Shown here in pieces: positions 52,900 through 61,763 of a stretch of DNA of 64,000 nucleotides. Under the pieces are notes generated by a model. That model saw nothing but the letters and a program-made list of their open reading frames with translations. It made no database searches and had not been told where the DNA came from. Numbering within the stretch: position 1 is the stretch's first letter; each line of letters begins with the position of its first letter. A program made the translations under genes and the position numbers. Origin of the DNA: Micromonospora ureilytica (GTDB taxonomy: Bacteria; Actinomycetota; Actinomycetes; Mycobacteriales; Micromonosporaceae); assembly GCF_015751765.1 (NCBI RefSeq), contig NZ_JADOTX010000001.1, forward strand, positions 124,001-188,000. The letters run 5' to 3'.

Positions 52900-54078
52900 G
52901 TGGCGCCGCGCGTGGTCTCGATGGAGGCCGACGGTGGGTCCCGGGGCAACCCCGGCCCCGCCGGCTACGGCGCGGTGGTCCGCGACCCGGACACCGGCGA
53001 GGTGCTCGCCGAGCGCTCCGAGTCGCTCGGCACGGCCACCAACAACGTCGCCGAGTACCAGGGCCTGATCGCCGGGTTGACCGCCGCCGCCGAGCTGGGC
53101 GCCGCCGAGGTGGACGTCCGGATGGACTCGAAGCTGGTGGTCGAGCAGATGTGCGGCCGGTGGCAGATCAAGCACCCCGGCCTGCGTCCCCTCGCCGCCC
53201 AGGCCGCCGCGCTGGTCGGCCGGTTCAGTGCGGTCCGGTTCAGCTGGATCCCGCGCGAGCAGAACCGGCACGCCGACGCCCTCGCCAACGCCGCCATGGA
53301 CGCCGCCGCAGGTCGCCCTGCGACGGCTGCGGCCCCCGGCCGTCCTGCGACGGCCGCGCCCACCGGCCAGCCCGCGACGACGCCCGCCGCCCCGATCATC
53401 GGCAGCGACCCGGCGACCGCGCCGGCCTCCTGGGAGCCACGGCCGACCTTCACCGCCACCCGACTGATCCTGGTCCGCCACGGCGAGACCCCGTACACCG
53501 AGCAACGGCGCTACTCCGGGCGCGGCGACGTGCCGCTCTCCGAACGTGGCCGGGCCCAGGCCCGCGCCACCGGCGCCCGGGTGGCCGAGCTGGCCCCGAC
53601 CGTCGCGGCCGTGCTCAGCTCACCGCTGTCCCGGTGTACGGCCACCGCGGCGTCGATCGCCGGGGCACTCGGTGACGTGCCGGTCCGCACCGAGGACGAC
53701 CTGATCGAGTGCGACTTCGGCCAGTGGGAGGGGCGCACCTTCGCCGAGGTGCGCCAGCAGTGGCCGGGGGAGATGGACGCCTGGCTCGCCTCACCCCGGA
53801 TCGCGCCGCCGGACGGGGAGTCGTTCACCCAGGTCGCCGAACGTGCGCACCGCGTCATCAGCGGGCTGCTCACCGCGTACCCCGGTGAGACCGTGGTGGT
53901 CGTCTCGCACGTCTCGCCGATCAAGCTGATGCTGCGCGACGCCCTCGCGGCCGGCGACGGCTTCCTGCACCGGCTCTTCCTGGACGCGGCCGGCATCTCG
54001 GTGCTCGACATGTGGCCCGACGGTGGCGTGGCCGTGCGCACTGTCAACGACACCGCCCACCTCTCCACCCTCGACTGA
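52900..54078 (+). CDS. bifunctional RNase HI / alpha-ribazole phosphatase-like fusion
   Basis: A 392-aa fusion. Residues 1-130 are RNase HI: Asp in MEADGGSRGNPGPAGYGAVV, Glu in NNVAEYQGLIAGL, Asp in DVRMDSKLVVEQM, and Asp in NRHADALANAAMD. Residues 190-392 are a histidine phosphatase: phospho-His in LILVRHGETPYTEQ, and VVVSHVSPIKLMLRDAL. An Ala/Pro/Thr linker of about 50 residues joins them, with GRPATAA-type repeats. The homologue in M. tuberculosis (Rv2228c) has both activities; the second resembles CobC of cobalamin synthesis. The GTG at 52900 is used. Why these two are fused is unclear. Confidence 0.95.
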   Translation: MAPRVVSMEADGGSRGNPGPAGYGAVVRDPDTGEVLAERSESLGTATNNVAEYQGLIAGLTAAAELGAAEVDVRMDSKLVVEQMCGRWQIKHPGLRPLAAQAAALVGRFSAVRFSWIPREQNRHADALANAAMDAAAGRPATAAAPGRPATAAPTGQPATTPAAPIIGSDPATAPASWEPRPTFTATRLILVRHGETPYTEQRRYSGRGDVPLSERGRAQARATGARVAELAPTVAAVLSSPLSRCTATAASIAGALGDVPVRTEDDLIECDFGQWEGRTFAEVRQQWPGEMDAWLASPRIAPPDGESFTQVAERAHRVISGLLTAYPGETVVVVSHVSPIKLMLRDALAAGDGFLHRLFLDAAGISVLDMWPDGGVAVRTVNDTAHLSTLD

Positions 54079-54168
54079 ACCGCCGCACCCTCCGTTGCCA
54101 GGGCCGGTCGGGCGCGCCGTTCGGCGCATCCGGCCGGCCGTTCGGCGCAGCGCCCTCCGGGCAGGTCA

Positions 54169-54184
54169 GGTGACCGCCATCACA
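54169..54184. promoter_or_regulatory. candidate Crp/cAMP-receptor site GGTGACCGCCATCACA
   Basis: Matches TGTGA-N6-TCACA at all but the first base. It lies 57-72 bp before the DUF3311 start. Control of carboxylate uptake by a Crp protein is known in bacteria; here it is inferred from the motif only. Confidence 0.5.
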
Positions 54185-54240
54185 GAGTCGTAGCCTCCGG
54201 CCGTTACATCGAGAGCCACGACTCCCCGGAGGTGTGTCAG

Positions 54241-54483
54241 ATGGCTGCACCCGAACCGGAGGCGCCCACCACGGCGCCGACCAGGGCGAAGGACCACAGC
54301 CCCTGGAACTGGTTGCTCTTCATCCCCATCGTGGTGCCGCTGATCCCGGTCTTCTTCAATGGCGACTCGCCCCGGGTCTTCGGCTTCCCGCGCTTCTACT
54401 GGCTGCAACTGGCCTTCATCCTGCTCGGCGTCGGTACCACCACGTTGGTCTACCAGATGACGAAGAAGCGAGGTGATTCCTAA
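54241..54483 (+). CDS. DUF3311 small membrane protein, partner of SSS symporter
   Basis: An 80-aa protein with a Pro/Ala-rich start and two helices (WNWLLFIPIVVPLIPVFF; WLQLAFILLGVGTTTLVY). The DUF3311 family lies directly before sodium/solute symporters in many actinobacteria and is probably an accessory subunit. The ATG at 54241 follows CCCCGGAGG. The stop overlaps the symporter start by one base (TAATG). Confidence 0.9.
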   Translation: MAAPEPEAPTTAPTRAKDHSPWNWLLFIPIVVPLIPVFFNGDSPRVFGFPRFYWLQLAFILLGVGTTTLVYQMTKKRGDS

Positions 54484-56132
54484 TGTGGCGCGACCATCTC
54501 ACCGAGATCATCGTCTTCTCCCTGCTGTTCCTCCTGGTCAGCGCGATGGGCTTCGTGGCCGCCCGCTGGCGGGCGCCGAAGGACATGGCGCACCTGGACG
54601 AGTGGGGGCTGGGCGGGCGCAGCTTCGGCGGCTGGATCACCTGGTTCCTGATCGGCGGTGACCTCTACACCGCGTACACCTTCGTGGCGGTGCCGGCGTT
54701 GATGTTCGGTGCCGGCGCGGCCGGGTTCTTCGCCGTGCCCTACACCATCGTCATCTACCCGCTGGTCTTCCTGGTGCTGGTGCGGCTCTGGTCGGTGTCG
54801 CACCGGCACGGGTTCGTCACGCCCGCCGACTTCGTCCGCAACCGGTTCGACTCGCCGGTGCTGGCGCTGCTGATCGCCATCACCGGCATCGTCGCCACCA
54901 TGCCGTACATCGCGTTGCAGCTGATCGGCATCGAGGCGGTGCTCAAGACGATGGGCGTCACCGGCGACAACGCGCTGGCCCGGCACCTGCCGATCATCAT
55001 CGCGTTCGCCATCCTGGCCGCCTACACGTACCAGTCGGGGCTGCGCGCGCCCGCGCTCATCGCGTTCGTCAAGGACAGCCTGATCTACATCGTGATCCTG
55101 GTGGCGGTCATCTACCTGCCGTACAAGCTGGGCGGCTGGGGTGACATCTTCGCCGCCGCGGACGCGAAGTTCGACGCCTCGCCCAACCCGAACGACGGCA
55201 TCCTGCTCAACGGCAACAACCAGCTTCAGTACGTGACACTGGCGCTCGGCTCGGCGTTGGCGCTCTTCCTCTACCCGCACAGCATCACAGGTGTGCTGGC
55301 CAGCAAGAACCGCGACGTGATCAAGCGGAACATGTCGGCGCTGCCCGCGTACAGCCTGCTGCTCGGGTTGATCGCGCTGCTCGGCTACATGGCCATCGCC
55401 GCCGGCGTGAAGCCGCTGCCCGGCAACTCGGCCGGCTCGGTGGACAACAACACGATCGTCCCGCTGCTGTTCGACCAGCAGTTCCCGGACTGGTTCGCCG
55501 GTGTCGCGTACGCGGCGATCGGCATCGGCGCGCTGGTGCCCGCGGCGATCATGTCGATCGCGGCGGCGAACCTGTTCACCCGCAACATCTACAAGGAGTA
55601 CCTGAAGCGGGACGCCTCCCCGGCCCAGGAGGCGAACGTCTCGAAGATCACCTCACTGGTGGTGAAGGTCGGCGCGGTGGCCTGCATCGTGTTCCTCGAC
55701 CCGCAGTTCTCCATCGACCTCCAGCTGATCGGAGGCGTGATCATCCTGCAGACGCTGCCGGCGGTGGCGCTGGGCCTCTACACCCGCTGGTTCCACCGCA
55801 CCGGTCTCATCGTCGGCTGGGTGGCCGGCATGGGGTTGGGCATGTGGATGCTCTACCAGGTGGCCAGCCCGACCCGGAAGCACTTCGGCGGCTCGGCGTT
55901 CCCGCTGTCGGAGTTCGGGTTCGACACCACCCGGACGATCTACGTCGGCATCGTGGCGGTGGCGGTCAACCTGGCCGTCGCGGCCCTTGTGACGCTGGCG
56001 CTGCGGGCCGCGAAGGTCGACGAGGGAGTCGACGGCACCGAGCCGGACGACTACTTCGCCGACGAGGGTGACCCCCGAGTCACCCCGGGCACCGACCGCG
56101 ACGCCGACTCGGCCCGCGAGCCGGTCGCCTGA
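54483..56132 (+). CDS. sodium/solute symporter (SSS family)
   Basis: A 549-aa transporter of about 13 helices, SSS type. Landmarks include LGGRSFGGWITWFLIGGDLY, ITGIVATMPYIALQLIGIEA, LFLYPHSITGVLASKNRDVI and AAIMSIAAANLFTRNIYKEY. The closest functional idea is the monocarboxylate carrier MctC of corynebacteria, which also sits behind a DUF3311 gene, but substrate could be a sugar or amino acid. The C-terminus is acidic. Co-translated with DUF3311, and probably controlled by the Crp-like site. Confidence 0.93.
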   Translation: MWRDHLTEIIVFSLLFLLVSAMGFVAARWRAPKDMAHLDEWGLGGRSFGGWITWFLIGGDLYTAYTFVAVPALMFGAGAAGFFAVPYTIVIYPLVFLVLVRLWSVSHRHGFVTPADFVRNRFDSPVLALLIAITGIVATMPYIALQLIGIEAVLKTMGVTGDNALARHLPIIIAFAILAAYTYQSGLRAPALIAFVKDSLIYIVILVAVIYLPYKLGGWGDIFAAADAKFDASPNPNDGILLNGNNQLQYVTLALGSALALFLYPHSITGVLASKNRDVIKRNMSALPAYSLLLGLIALLGYMAIAAGVKPLPGNSAGSVDNNTIVPLLFDQQFPDWFAGVAYAAIGIGALVPAAIMSIAAANLFTRNIYKEYLKRDASPAQEANVSKITSLVVKVGAVACIVFLDPQFSIDLQLIGGVIILQTLPAVALGLYTRWFHRTGLIVGWVAGMGLGMWMLYQVASPTRKHFGGSAFPLSEFGFDTTRTIYVGIVAVAVNLAVAALVTLALRAAKVDEGVDGTEPDDYFADEGDPRVTPGTDRDADSAREPVA

Positions 56133-56138
56133 CCTCGA

Positions 56139-56178
56139 GTACGCCCGGGTGCCGACGTGGGTCGGTGCCCGGGCGTAC
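56139..56178 (+). terminator. hairpin terminator after the symporter operon
   Basis: An 18-bp stem beginning GTACGCCCGGGTGCCGAC (two non-paired positions) with a 4-nt loop GTGG, just after the stop. Confidence 0.8.
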
Positions 56179-56239
56179 CTGTATCCGGGTCCTTGCGTGC
56201 CTCGCGTCCTCGCGTGCCGCTCGTCCTTGCGTGCCGCGC

Positions 56240-56314
56240 GTCGATCTTGCAGTTATGGTGCCCGTTCGGTGTCGATTCGCCCCTGTTTATTCCCACCGTA
56301 AGTGCAAGATCGAC
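56240..56314. repeat. dispersed inverted repeat, family B copy 2
   Basis: Outer arms GTCGATCTTGCA / TGCAAGATCGAC (12 bp, perfect) and inner TTATGGTG / CACCGTAA with one mismatch. It lies between a symporter gene and the convergent MarR gene. Confidence 0.8.
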
Positions 56315-56337
56315 GAGCTGGGGGCGGGCTGGGCGGG

Positions 56338-56799
56338 CTAACGGGGGCGGTTGCGGTTTATCAGGGCCTGGTTGAGGCGGCTCAGGAGGGTCGCCAGGGT
56401 GGAGCGGTCCTCGGTGCTCCAGTCGGCCAGCATGTCGCCGTAGAGCCGGGTGCGGGCGGCCTGCACGGCGGCCATCCGTTGCAGACCGGCCGTGGTGGGG
56501 GAGATGACGGTGCCGCGGCCGTCGGACGGGTCCGGGGTACGGGTGATCAGGCCGTCCCGCTGAAGCGCGGACACCTGCCGGGTGACTGTCGAGCCGTCCA
56601 GGTTGAGTCGGGCGGCGAGCGCTGAGACGTTCTGCGGGCCGGCGTCGGCCAGGTGGCGCAGGATGACGTACGCCGCGCGGTCCAGCACCCGGTGCTCGGC
56701 GGTGCCGGTGGCCCGCCGGGTGGCCTCGCCGAAGCGCATCAGCAGGGCCACCTCGGTCTCGATCCGGCCGAGGGTGCTCTCGTCATGGTCGTCGCTCAT
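56338..56799 (-). CDS. MarR-family regulator
   Basis: A 153-aa winged-helix repressor type: VSALAARLNLDGSTVTRQVS (recognition helix), then DPSDGRGTVISPTTAGLQRM (wing). It is divergent from an MFS transporter, with two near-perfect operators between, a classic drug-efflux repressor layout. The ATG is at 56799, right at the edge of the first operator, so binding would also block its own transcription. Confidence 0.93.
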   Translation of the reverse strand: MSDDHDESTLGRIETEVALLMRFGEATRRATGTAEHRVLDRAAYVILRHLADAGPQNVSALAARLNLDGSTVTRQVSALQRDGLITRTPDPSDGRGTVISPTTAGLQRMAAVQAARTRLYGDMLADWSTEDRSTLATLLSRLNQALINRNRPR

Positions 56800-56801
56800 A
56801 G

Positions 56802-56836
56802 CTGTATCATACAGAATAACTACCTGTACGATACAG
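56802..56836. promoter_or_regulatory. two MarR operator copies (CTGTATCATACAG type), 22 bp apart
   Basis: CTGTATCATACAG at 56802-56814 is palindromic except for its central base. CTGTACGATACAG at 56824-56836 deviates only at its centre. Extended arms TAGCTGTATC / GATACAGCTA form a larger inverted repeat. Spacing equals about two helix turns, so two dimers may bind side by side. Confidence 0.8.
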
Positions 56837-56853
56837 CTATCTGAGGAGTCGGA

Positions 56854-58077
56854 GTGGATCGGCGTTCCGAACCGAACCGCAGTGCCATCTACGCCACCAC
56901 GCTGGTGGCCTTCCTCGCCATCGCCGGCATCGCCGTCGTCGACCCGATCCTGCCGGCCATCGGCGAGGCGATCGGCGTCACCGCCTGGCAGGTCGAGCTG
57001 CTGTTCACCGCGTACATCGCGGTCATGGCCCTGGGGATGATCCCGGCGACGCTGGCCAGCGGCCGGTTCGGCTTCAAGCCGGTGCTCATCACCGGCGTCT
57101 CCGTGGTCGGCCTCGCCGCGATCCTCGCCTCGTTCAGCGACAACATCGTGCAGCTGTCAGTGCTGCGCGGCGTCTGGGGGCTGGGCAACGCGATGTTCTT
57201 CGCTACCGCCATGGTGGTGCTGGTCAACCTGGCCGTCGACCGAGAATGGGTGGTGGGTCTCTTCGAGACCGCCCTGGGCTTGGGCTTCGCCGTCGGACCG
57301 CTGATCGGTGGCCTGCTCGGCGAGGTCAGCTGGCGGCTGCCGTTCTTCGTCTGCGGCGTCTTCATGGTCCTCGCCCTCGGCGTGGCGTCCCGCAAACTCC
57401 GCGAGCCCACCAACCGCCAGGCACCGGTACGCGTCGGCCAGATCTTCGCCACCTACCGCCGGCCGGCGTTCATCGCCCTCTGTGCGGTCACCGCCGCGTA
57501 CAACTTCGTGTTCTTCGTGGTGCTCGGCTACACGCCGCTCTTCCTCGGCCTGGACGTCATCCCGCTGGGGCTCGCCTTCACCGGCTGGGGGCTCGGCCTG
57601 GCCGCCGGCATCATGGTGATCGGTCACCGGCTGGCCCACCGCATCGGCGCGGTACAGACCGTCGGCGTGGCCATCGCCGGGCTGCTGATCTGCATGGTCC
57701 TCTTCGCCACCTCCACCAGCACCGCCGAGGCGCTCGTGGTGCTGGTGCTCGCCGGACTCTGCATGGGACTGGCCAACGCCAACCTCACCGACCTGGCGCT
57801 CGGCCTCGGCTCCAGCGACCGGCGCGTCGCCACCGGCGCGTTCAACCTGGTCCGCTGGGGCGCCGCCGCTCCGGCACCGATCATCTCCGGCAAGCTCGCC
57901 GAGCAGTCGCTGTCGCTGCCGTTCTGGGTCGGCTTCGGGGTGCTCGCCGTCGGCGTGCTCGTCTACCTGGCCTTCGCGCACCTGATGGCCGCCGGCTACG
58001 GCGAGCGGGTCCTCTGGTCCCGCTGGAACCGCGCCGCCGCCGATACCGAACACGAGCCCGTCGGCGAAACCTACTGA
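56854..58077 (+). CDS. MFS efflux transporter
   Basis: A 407-aa transporter with about 12 helices of drug:proton antiporter type: VDPILPAIGEAIGV, LFTAYIAVMALGMIPATLAS and GFAVGPLIGGLLGEVSWRLP, the latter close to the motif C of exporters. GAGGAG precedes GTG at 56854. It is probably repressed by the divergent MarR protein. The substrate is unknown. Confidence 0.9.
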   Translation: MDRRSEPNRSAIYATTLVAFLAIAGIAVVDPILPAIGEAIGVTAWQVELLFTAYIAVMALGMIPATLASGRFGFKPVLITGVSVVGLAAILASFSDNIVQLSVLRGVWGLGNAMFFATAMVVLVNLAVDREWVVGLFETALGLGFAVGPLIGGLLGEVSWRLPFFVCGVFMVLALGVASRKLREPTNRQAPVRVGQIFATYRRPAFIALCAVTAAYNFVFFVVLGYTPLFLGLDVIPLGLAFTGWGLGLAAGIMVIGHRLAHRIGAVQTVGVAIAGLLICMVLFATSTSTAEALVVLVLAGLCMGLANANLTDLALGLGSSDRRVATGAFNLVRWGAAAPAPIISGKLAEQSLSLPFWVGFGVLAVGVLVYLAFAHLMAAGYGERVLWSRWNRAAADTEHEPVGETY

Positions 58078-58094
58078 GCGGCGCGGGCCAGTCC

Positions 58095-58176
58095 CCAAGA
58101 TCCGCGCACCTTCGGGGAACCTGCTGCCTCCGGGCTCGCTGAGGCAGCGCTTTCCCCGATGTTGCGCGGATCTTGG
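58095..58176. repeat. dispersed inverted repeat, family A copy 3
   Basis: Arms of 36 bp with about 31 matches: CCAAGATCCGCGCA at the outside and GCTGCCTC next to a 10-nt loop. It is the best-conserved copy in the window, lying between convergent genes. Confidence 0.85.
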
Positions 58177-58189
58177 CCTTTGACGCCGC

Positions 58190-58951
58190 TCAGTTCAGGG
58201 CGCGCCAGAGCAGGTAGAGGCCGATCGTCGTACCGAACACCACGATCACCGTCTTCAGCACCACCGGCGGCAGCCGGCGGACGAGCCGGGCGCCCGCGTA
58301 CCCCCCAATCAGGGTGGCCGGCGCGACCACCGCGACCGCCGCCCAGTTCAAGGGGCCGAACAGGGCGAACACCACGAGCGTCGTGCACCCCACCACCGCG
58401 GAGAGCAGATTCTTGATCGCGCTCACCCGTACCAGGGTCGCGTCCAGCACCAGGGCCAGCCCGGCCACCAGCATCACGCCGAGCGCCGCACCGAAGTAAC
58501 CGCCGTACACCGCGCCGACCGCGACCATCGTCTGGACGGCGACCGTCCGCTGGCGTGGCGACAGGTCCCGGGGGTGGCCGACCAGCCGGCGCAGCGGGTC
58601 CTGGAAGGCCAGGACCGCTGTCGCGCCGAGAACAAGAAAGGGTACGACCAGCTCGAACGCGCGGGCCGGAGTCGCCAGCAGCAGCAACGCCCCGACAATC
58701 GTGCCGACAATGGTGGTAGGCACGAGCGTGGCCAGCGCGCGGGGACGTGGCAGGTCCTGTCGGCTGCCCGCCACGCTGGCCAGGTACCCGGGGAAGACGG
58801 CGACGGAGTTGCTGACGTTCGCCGGCACCGGGGGCAACCCGATCGCGATCATCGCCGGAAAGGTGATCAGCGAACCACCACCGGCCACCGCGTTGACAGT
58901 GCCAGCGGCGAGACCGGCGGCGAGCAGCAGCGCGGCGTGGGAGAGATCCAT
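58190..58951 (-). CDS. TauE/SafE family sulfite exporter-like membrane protein
   Basis: A 253-aa protein with about 8 helices of the TauE/SafE family: LAAGTVNAVAGGGSLITFPA (family signature), ANVSNSVAVFPGYLASV, YGGYFGAALGVMLVAG and IKNLLSAVVGCTTLVVF. It exports sulfite or small organosulfonates in characterised cases; the substrate is unknown here. It is convergent with the MFS gene across family A copy 3. Confidence 0.9.
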   Translation of the reverse strand: MDLSHAALLLAAGLAAGTVNAVAGGGSLITFPAMIAIGLPPVPANVSNSVAVFPGYLASVAGSRQDLPRPRALATLVPTTIVGTIVGALLLLATPARAFELVVPFLVLGATAVLAFQDPLRRLVGHPRDLSPRQRTVAVQTMVAVGAVYGGYFGAALGVMLVAGLALVLDATLVRVSAIKNLLSAVVGCTTLVVFALFGPLNWAAVAVVAPATLIGGYAGARLVRRLPPVVLKTVIVVFGTTIGLYLLWRALN

Positions 58952-59070
58952 AGCCCCACGAGGCTAGCCGTCGCCCTACGACAAGCATTCGCCGGACCAA
59001 CCTTGAGCTGCGCGATCTTGCCCAGGCGGGGCGGCAATACCGGCAGCACGCTCGTCGTTAGGATGAGAGC

Positions 59071-59498
<428 letters not shown>

Positions 59499-59892
59499 CC
59501 ACCAGGTCGGAGCCGTGATCGAGGCTCTGAGCTGGCCGTTTATCTGTTGTCGTTGGTTGACCTTGGTCATCGTTGGGTGGCGTTTGACGGCCTGGCCACG
59601 GCCCGGGACGGCCTGGCCACGGCCTGAGTGCTGACTCAGTTGACCTCGGCTTCGGTCCGGTTGCTGTGTCGTCGCGGCCAACTCTCGGCCGGCGTTCGGT
59701 GGTCCCCGGAAGTCGAGCTGGCGGCTGCGGGGGAGGGGCGGGCACGTCTTGGCGGTGGTGCTGGCGCCGCGACCCGGTGACTCGGTGGCAAGCCAGTCCC
59801 CGGGGTTGGACTGGCGCGGCAGCCGGAAGCCCCGCCGCCCGACCAGGCCGACCCGCTGGCTTCCGTAGCGATCTTGGTGGTCCCATTCGTGG
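59499..59892. other. gene-free region after rnpB, island boundary zone
   Basis: No supported gene. A direct duplication GACGGCCTGGCCACGGCC occurs at 59586-59603 and 59607-59624. A short CTGAG-TGCTGA-CTCAG hairpin follows near 59625. Minus-strand open frame here is antisense to rnpB and not supported. It may contain the left end of the integrated element, but no attachment repeat was identified. Confidence 0.45.
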
Positions 59893-60126
59893 ATGAGGTG
59901 GGACGACTGCGTGCCGGAGCTGCTGGAGCACCTGGGGGAGATGGGCCTGATCGGGCTGGTCAAGATTGACGGGGAGCGGGAGCGTAAGTCCTGGACCGTT
60001 GTGATCTCGGGTCAGCGGCTTGACGGCGCGTCGATCAGGGTCGACGGTCACAGCCTCGACTACTGCCTGAAGCAGGCGATCGCCGCGCTTCATAAGCGCT
60101 TCCCGGACGAACTTGCGCTGAGCTGA
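59893..60126 (+). CDS. small hypothetical protein (77 aa)
   Basis: A 77-aa soluble protein with well-spread hydrophobic residues: LLEHLGEMGLIGLVKIDGER, then TVVISGQRLDGASIRVDGHS and KQAIAALHKRFPDE, suggesting an alpha-beta mini-domain. A GTG at 59911 is an alternative start. Codon use is host-like, so it is the last gene before the low-GC segment. The function is unknown. Confidence 0.6.
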   Translation: MRWDDCVPELLEHLGEMGLIGLVKIDGERERKSWTVVISGQRLDGASIRVDGHSLDYCLKQAIAALHKRFPDELALS

Positions 60127-60402
60127 GATCCGACCGTGGGGCGGTGTCCCGGCGGCTGTCGGTGGCTTACCGCCCCGGCGCCGTAGGCGGCCGGGGCGGC
60201 TTGCCGCTGGACGGGCTTGCCGCCCCGCACCGCGCGGAGCGCGGTGCCTTGATTCAAAAAGAAAAATTCGGCAATGATGATCACCACGCAGCCATCAAAG
60301 ATCATCAAAGACCCGGTTGCTGTCACTGTTGCTGTAAGGCGGCCGCTGGTGCCGGGCTGGAGTGCCCGGCGCTCCTGCCGAGTCAGTTTGCGTCTCTCTG
60401 CA

Positions 60403-61650
60403 ATGATGAGGTCCCCTACTCTTACCCCGGAAGCGGTCATGCACTACGTGCTGCGCCACATTAGTAAATCCGATCCCTATGCCTCTATTCTGGCATGGTG
60501 GGGAGAGCCGCTGACTATCGAACTGATTCGGCGTGTCGAGAGAGCGCCCGCCCAGCATTTCGCGCAGTTCCATCGAGACCATGCTGAGTATTCGCCGAGT
60601 GGCGATGTTGTCCCGCTCGATGAGGGGGAACTGCGTCCACTGATGCTACCTTCATATTTGCACGATAGTGATCGTGGATACGGACTGCCTGGCTCTCCGT
60701 CTGGGTTGCTCAACCGTTACTTCGGCGCAGCCATGACCCTCCTGCTGTACTCGCATCAGGTCATGATGCAAGACCCGCTCATGAGCGTCGATGGCACACC
60801 AAGAGAAATTAAGCGGCGGTCACTTGAGGTTTTTGATGTGTTGCTGACGGCGAAGCCGCTGGCAGACGCCAACGCCCTGATTTTTATACAAAAGAGGTCG
60901 ATCGCGCAGCACCCGTCAACGGCCCTTGGGCATTTCAAGGATGCCGACTGGCAATCGCCTGCGGGGGTAAAGTGCGACCGAGAGCTGAATAGATTGCGTG
61001 CTCTAAGGGCTGACCCGGCGTCTATGACCAGGGATGTTTCTGCTTCGCAGACGCTGATTGGAGCGGGAATCAATGTTTCCAAAAAATGGCCTGGGTCCTG
61101 TAGTCTTCTCGCTCGAAGCTCAGTTGAAGATGCTTTGCTTCGATTTGTTTTCGAGCGAGCCGGCACGGTGATTGACGGCAGGGAGAGGAATTTGCAGAAG
61201 TTGGCAGCGATATCGGTCCCGAACATTTCGATGAATGTTAGAGACTTGACGTCCTTGCGGGCTTCTAGCGACGAGTTTGCCGAATGGCGTGAAGTCCTGG
61301 CGGCGACATTACGAGAGATACATGGACTCCCTGACGGTGATGATGGCTGGGCGAGGGAGGCCAGGGGTATCGTCTATGGGGAACTGGCTCCTGCCAGGGA
61401 AAGGCTTCAAAAGGCCGCGATACAGTCGCCTGCAATGGCTGCTGCCAAGAAGGGTGTAAGAGACTTCACCCTATCGGGTATCGGAACCCTGGGGGGAGCA
61501 GTAGCCGGCGGGAAGATTGCGCCGGCTTTGATTGGTGCCGCGACGGGGAAAATCGCTGAAGTGGCGTTGGAGTACCTGAAGGCGAAGCGGGCGCAGCGAC
61601 AGGCCAGGGCGATCTTAGACATCACAGTAAGTTTTGTGCAGCAGGCTTAG
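60403..61650 (+). CDS. island protein of unknown function (ORFan-like, about 415 aa)
   Basis: A 415-aa protein if started at the ATG at 60403; an ATG at 60439 with GGAAG upstream is perhaps better, and the frame is open to 60274. The N-terminal part has blocks HFAQFHRDHAEYSPSGDVV and GLLNRYFGAAMTLLLYSHQV; the C-terminal part has a hydrophobic hairpin GIGTLGGAVAGGKIAPALIG near residue 370. I recognise no family. Codon use is clearly not host-like: many AT-ending codons and TTA Leu codons (for example near 61309 and 61614). The flanks (rnpB left, membrane protein and recombinase right) mark it as island cargo. Confidence 0.75.
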   Translation: MMRSPTLTPEAVMHYVLRHISKSDPYASILAWWGEPLTIELIRRVERAPAQHFAQFHRDHAEYSPSGDVVPLDEGELRPLMLPSYLHDSDRGYGLPGSPSGLLNRYFGAAMTLLLYSHQVMMQDPLMSVDGTPREIKRRSLEVFDVLLTAKPLADANALIFIQKRSIAQHPSTALGHFKDADWQSPAGVKCDRELNRLRALRADPASMTRDVSASQTLIGAGINVSKKWPGSCSLLARSSVEDALLRFVFERAGTVIDGRERNLQKLAAISVPNISMNVRDLTSLRASSDEFAEWREVLAATLREIHGLPDGDDGWAREARGIVYGELAPARERLQKAAIQSPAMAAAKKGVRDFTLSGIGTLGGAVAGGKIAPALIGAATGKIAEVALEYLKAKRAQRQARAILDITVSFVQQA

Positions 61651-61763
61651 TCAGGATATGTGGACGTGCTGCCGCCTCTAGGGACGTTAAATCCTGGCGG
61701 TCGGCATGACTCGCTGATCCTGCTGGCTGTAGGGGCGTCTGAGGAACCCGTCCGCGTTTCTGG

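Noticed and set aside
60090..60440. 116-codon minus-strand frame with a hydrophobic segment
   Set aside because: It contains VVIIIAEFFFL and could be a small membrane protein, but it overlaps the end of one plus-strand gene and the possible start of the next, with no ribosome-binding site. Left undecided, not called.
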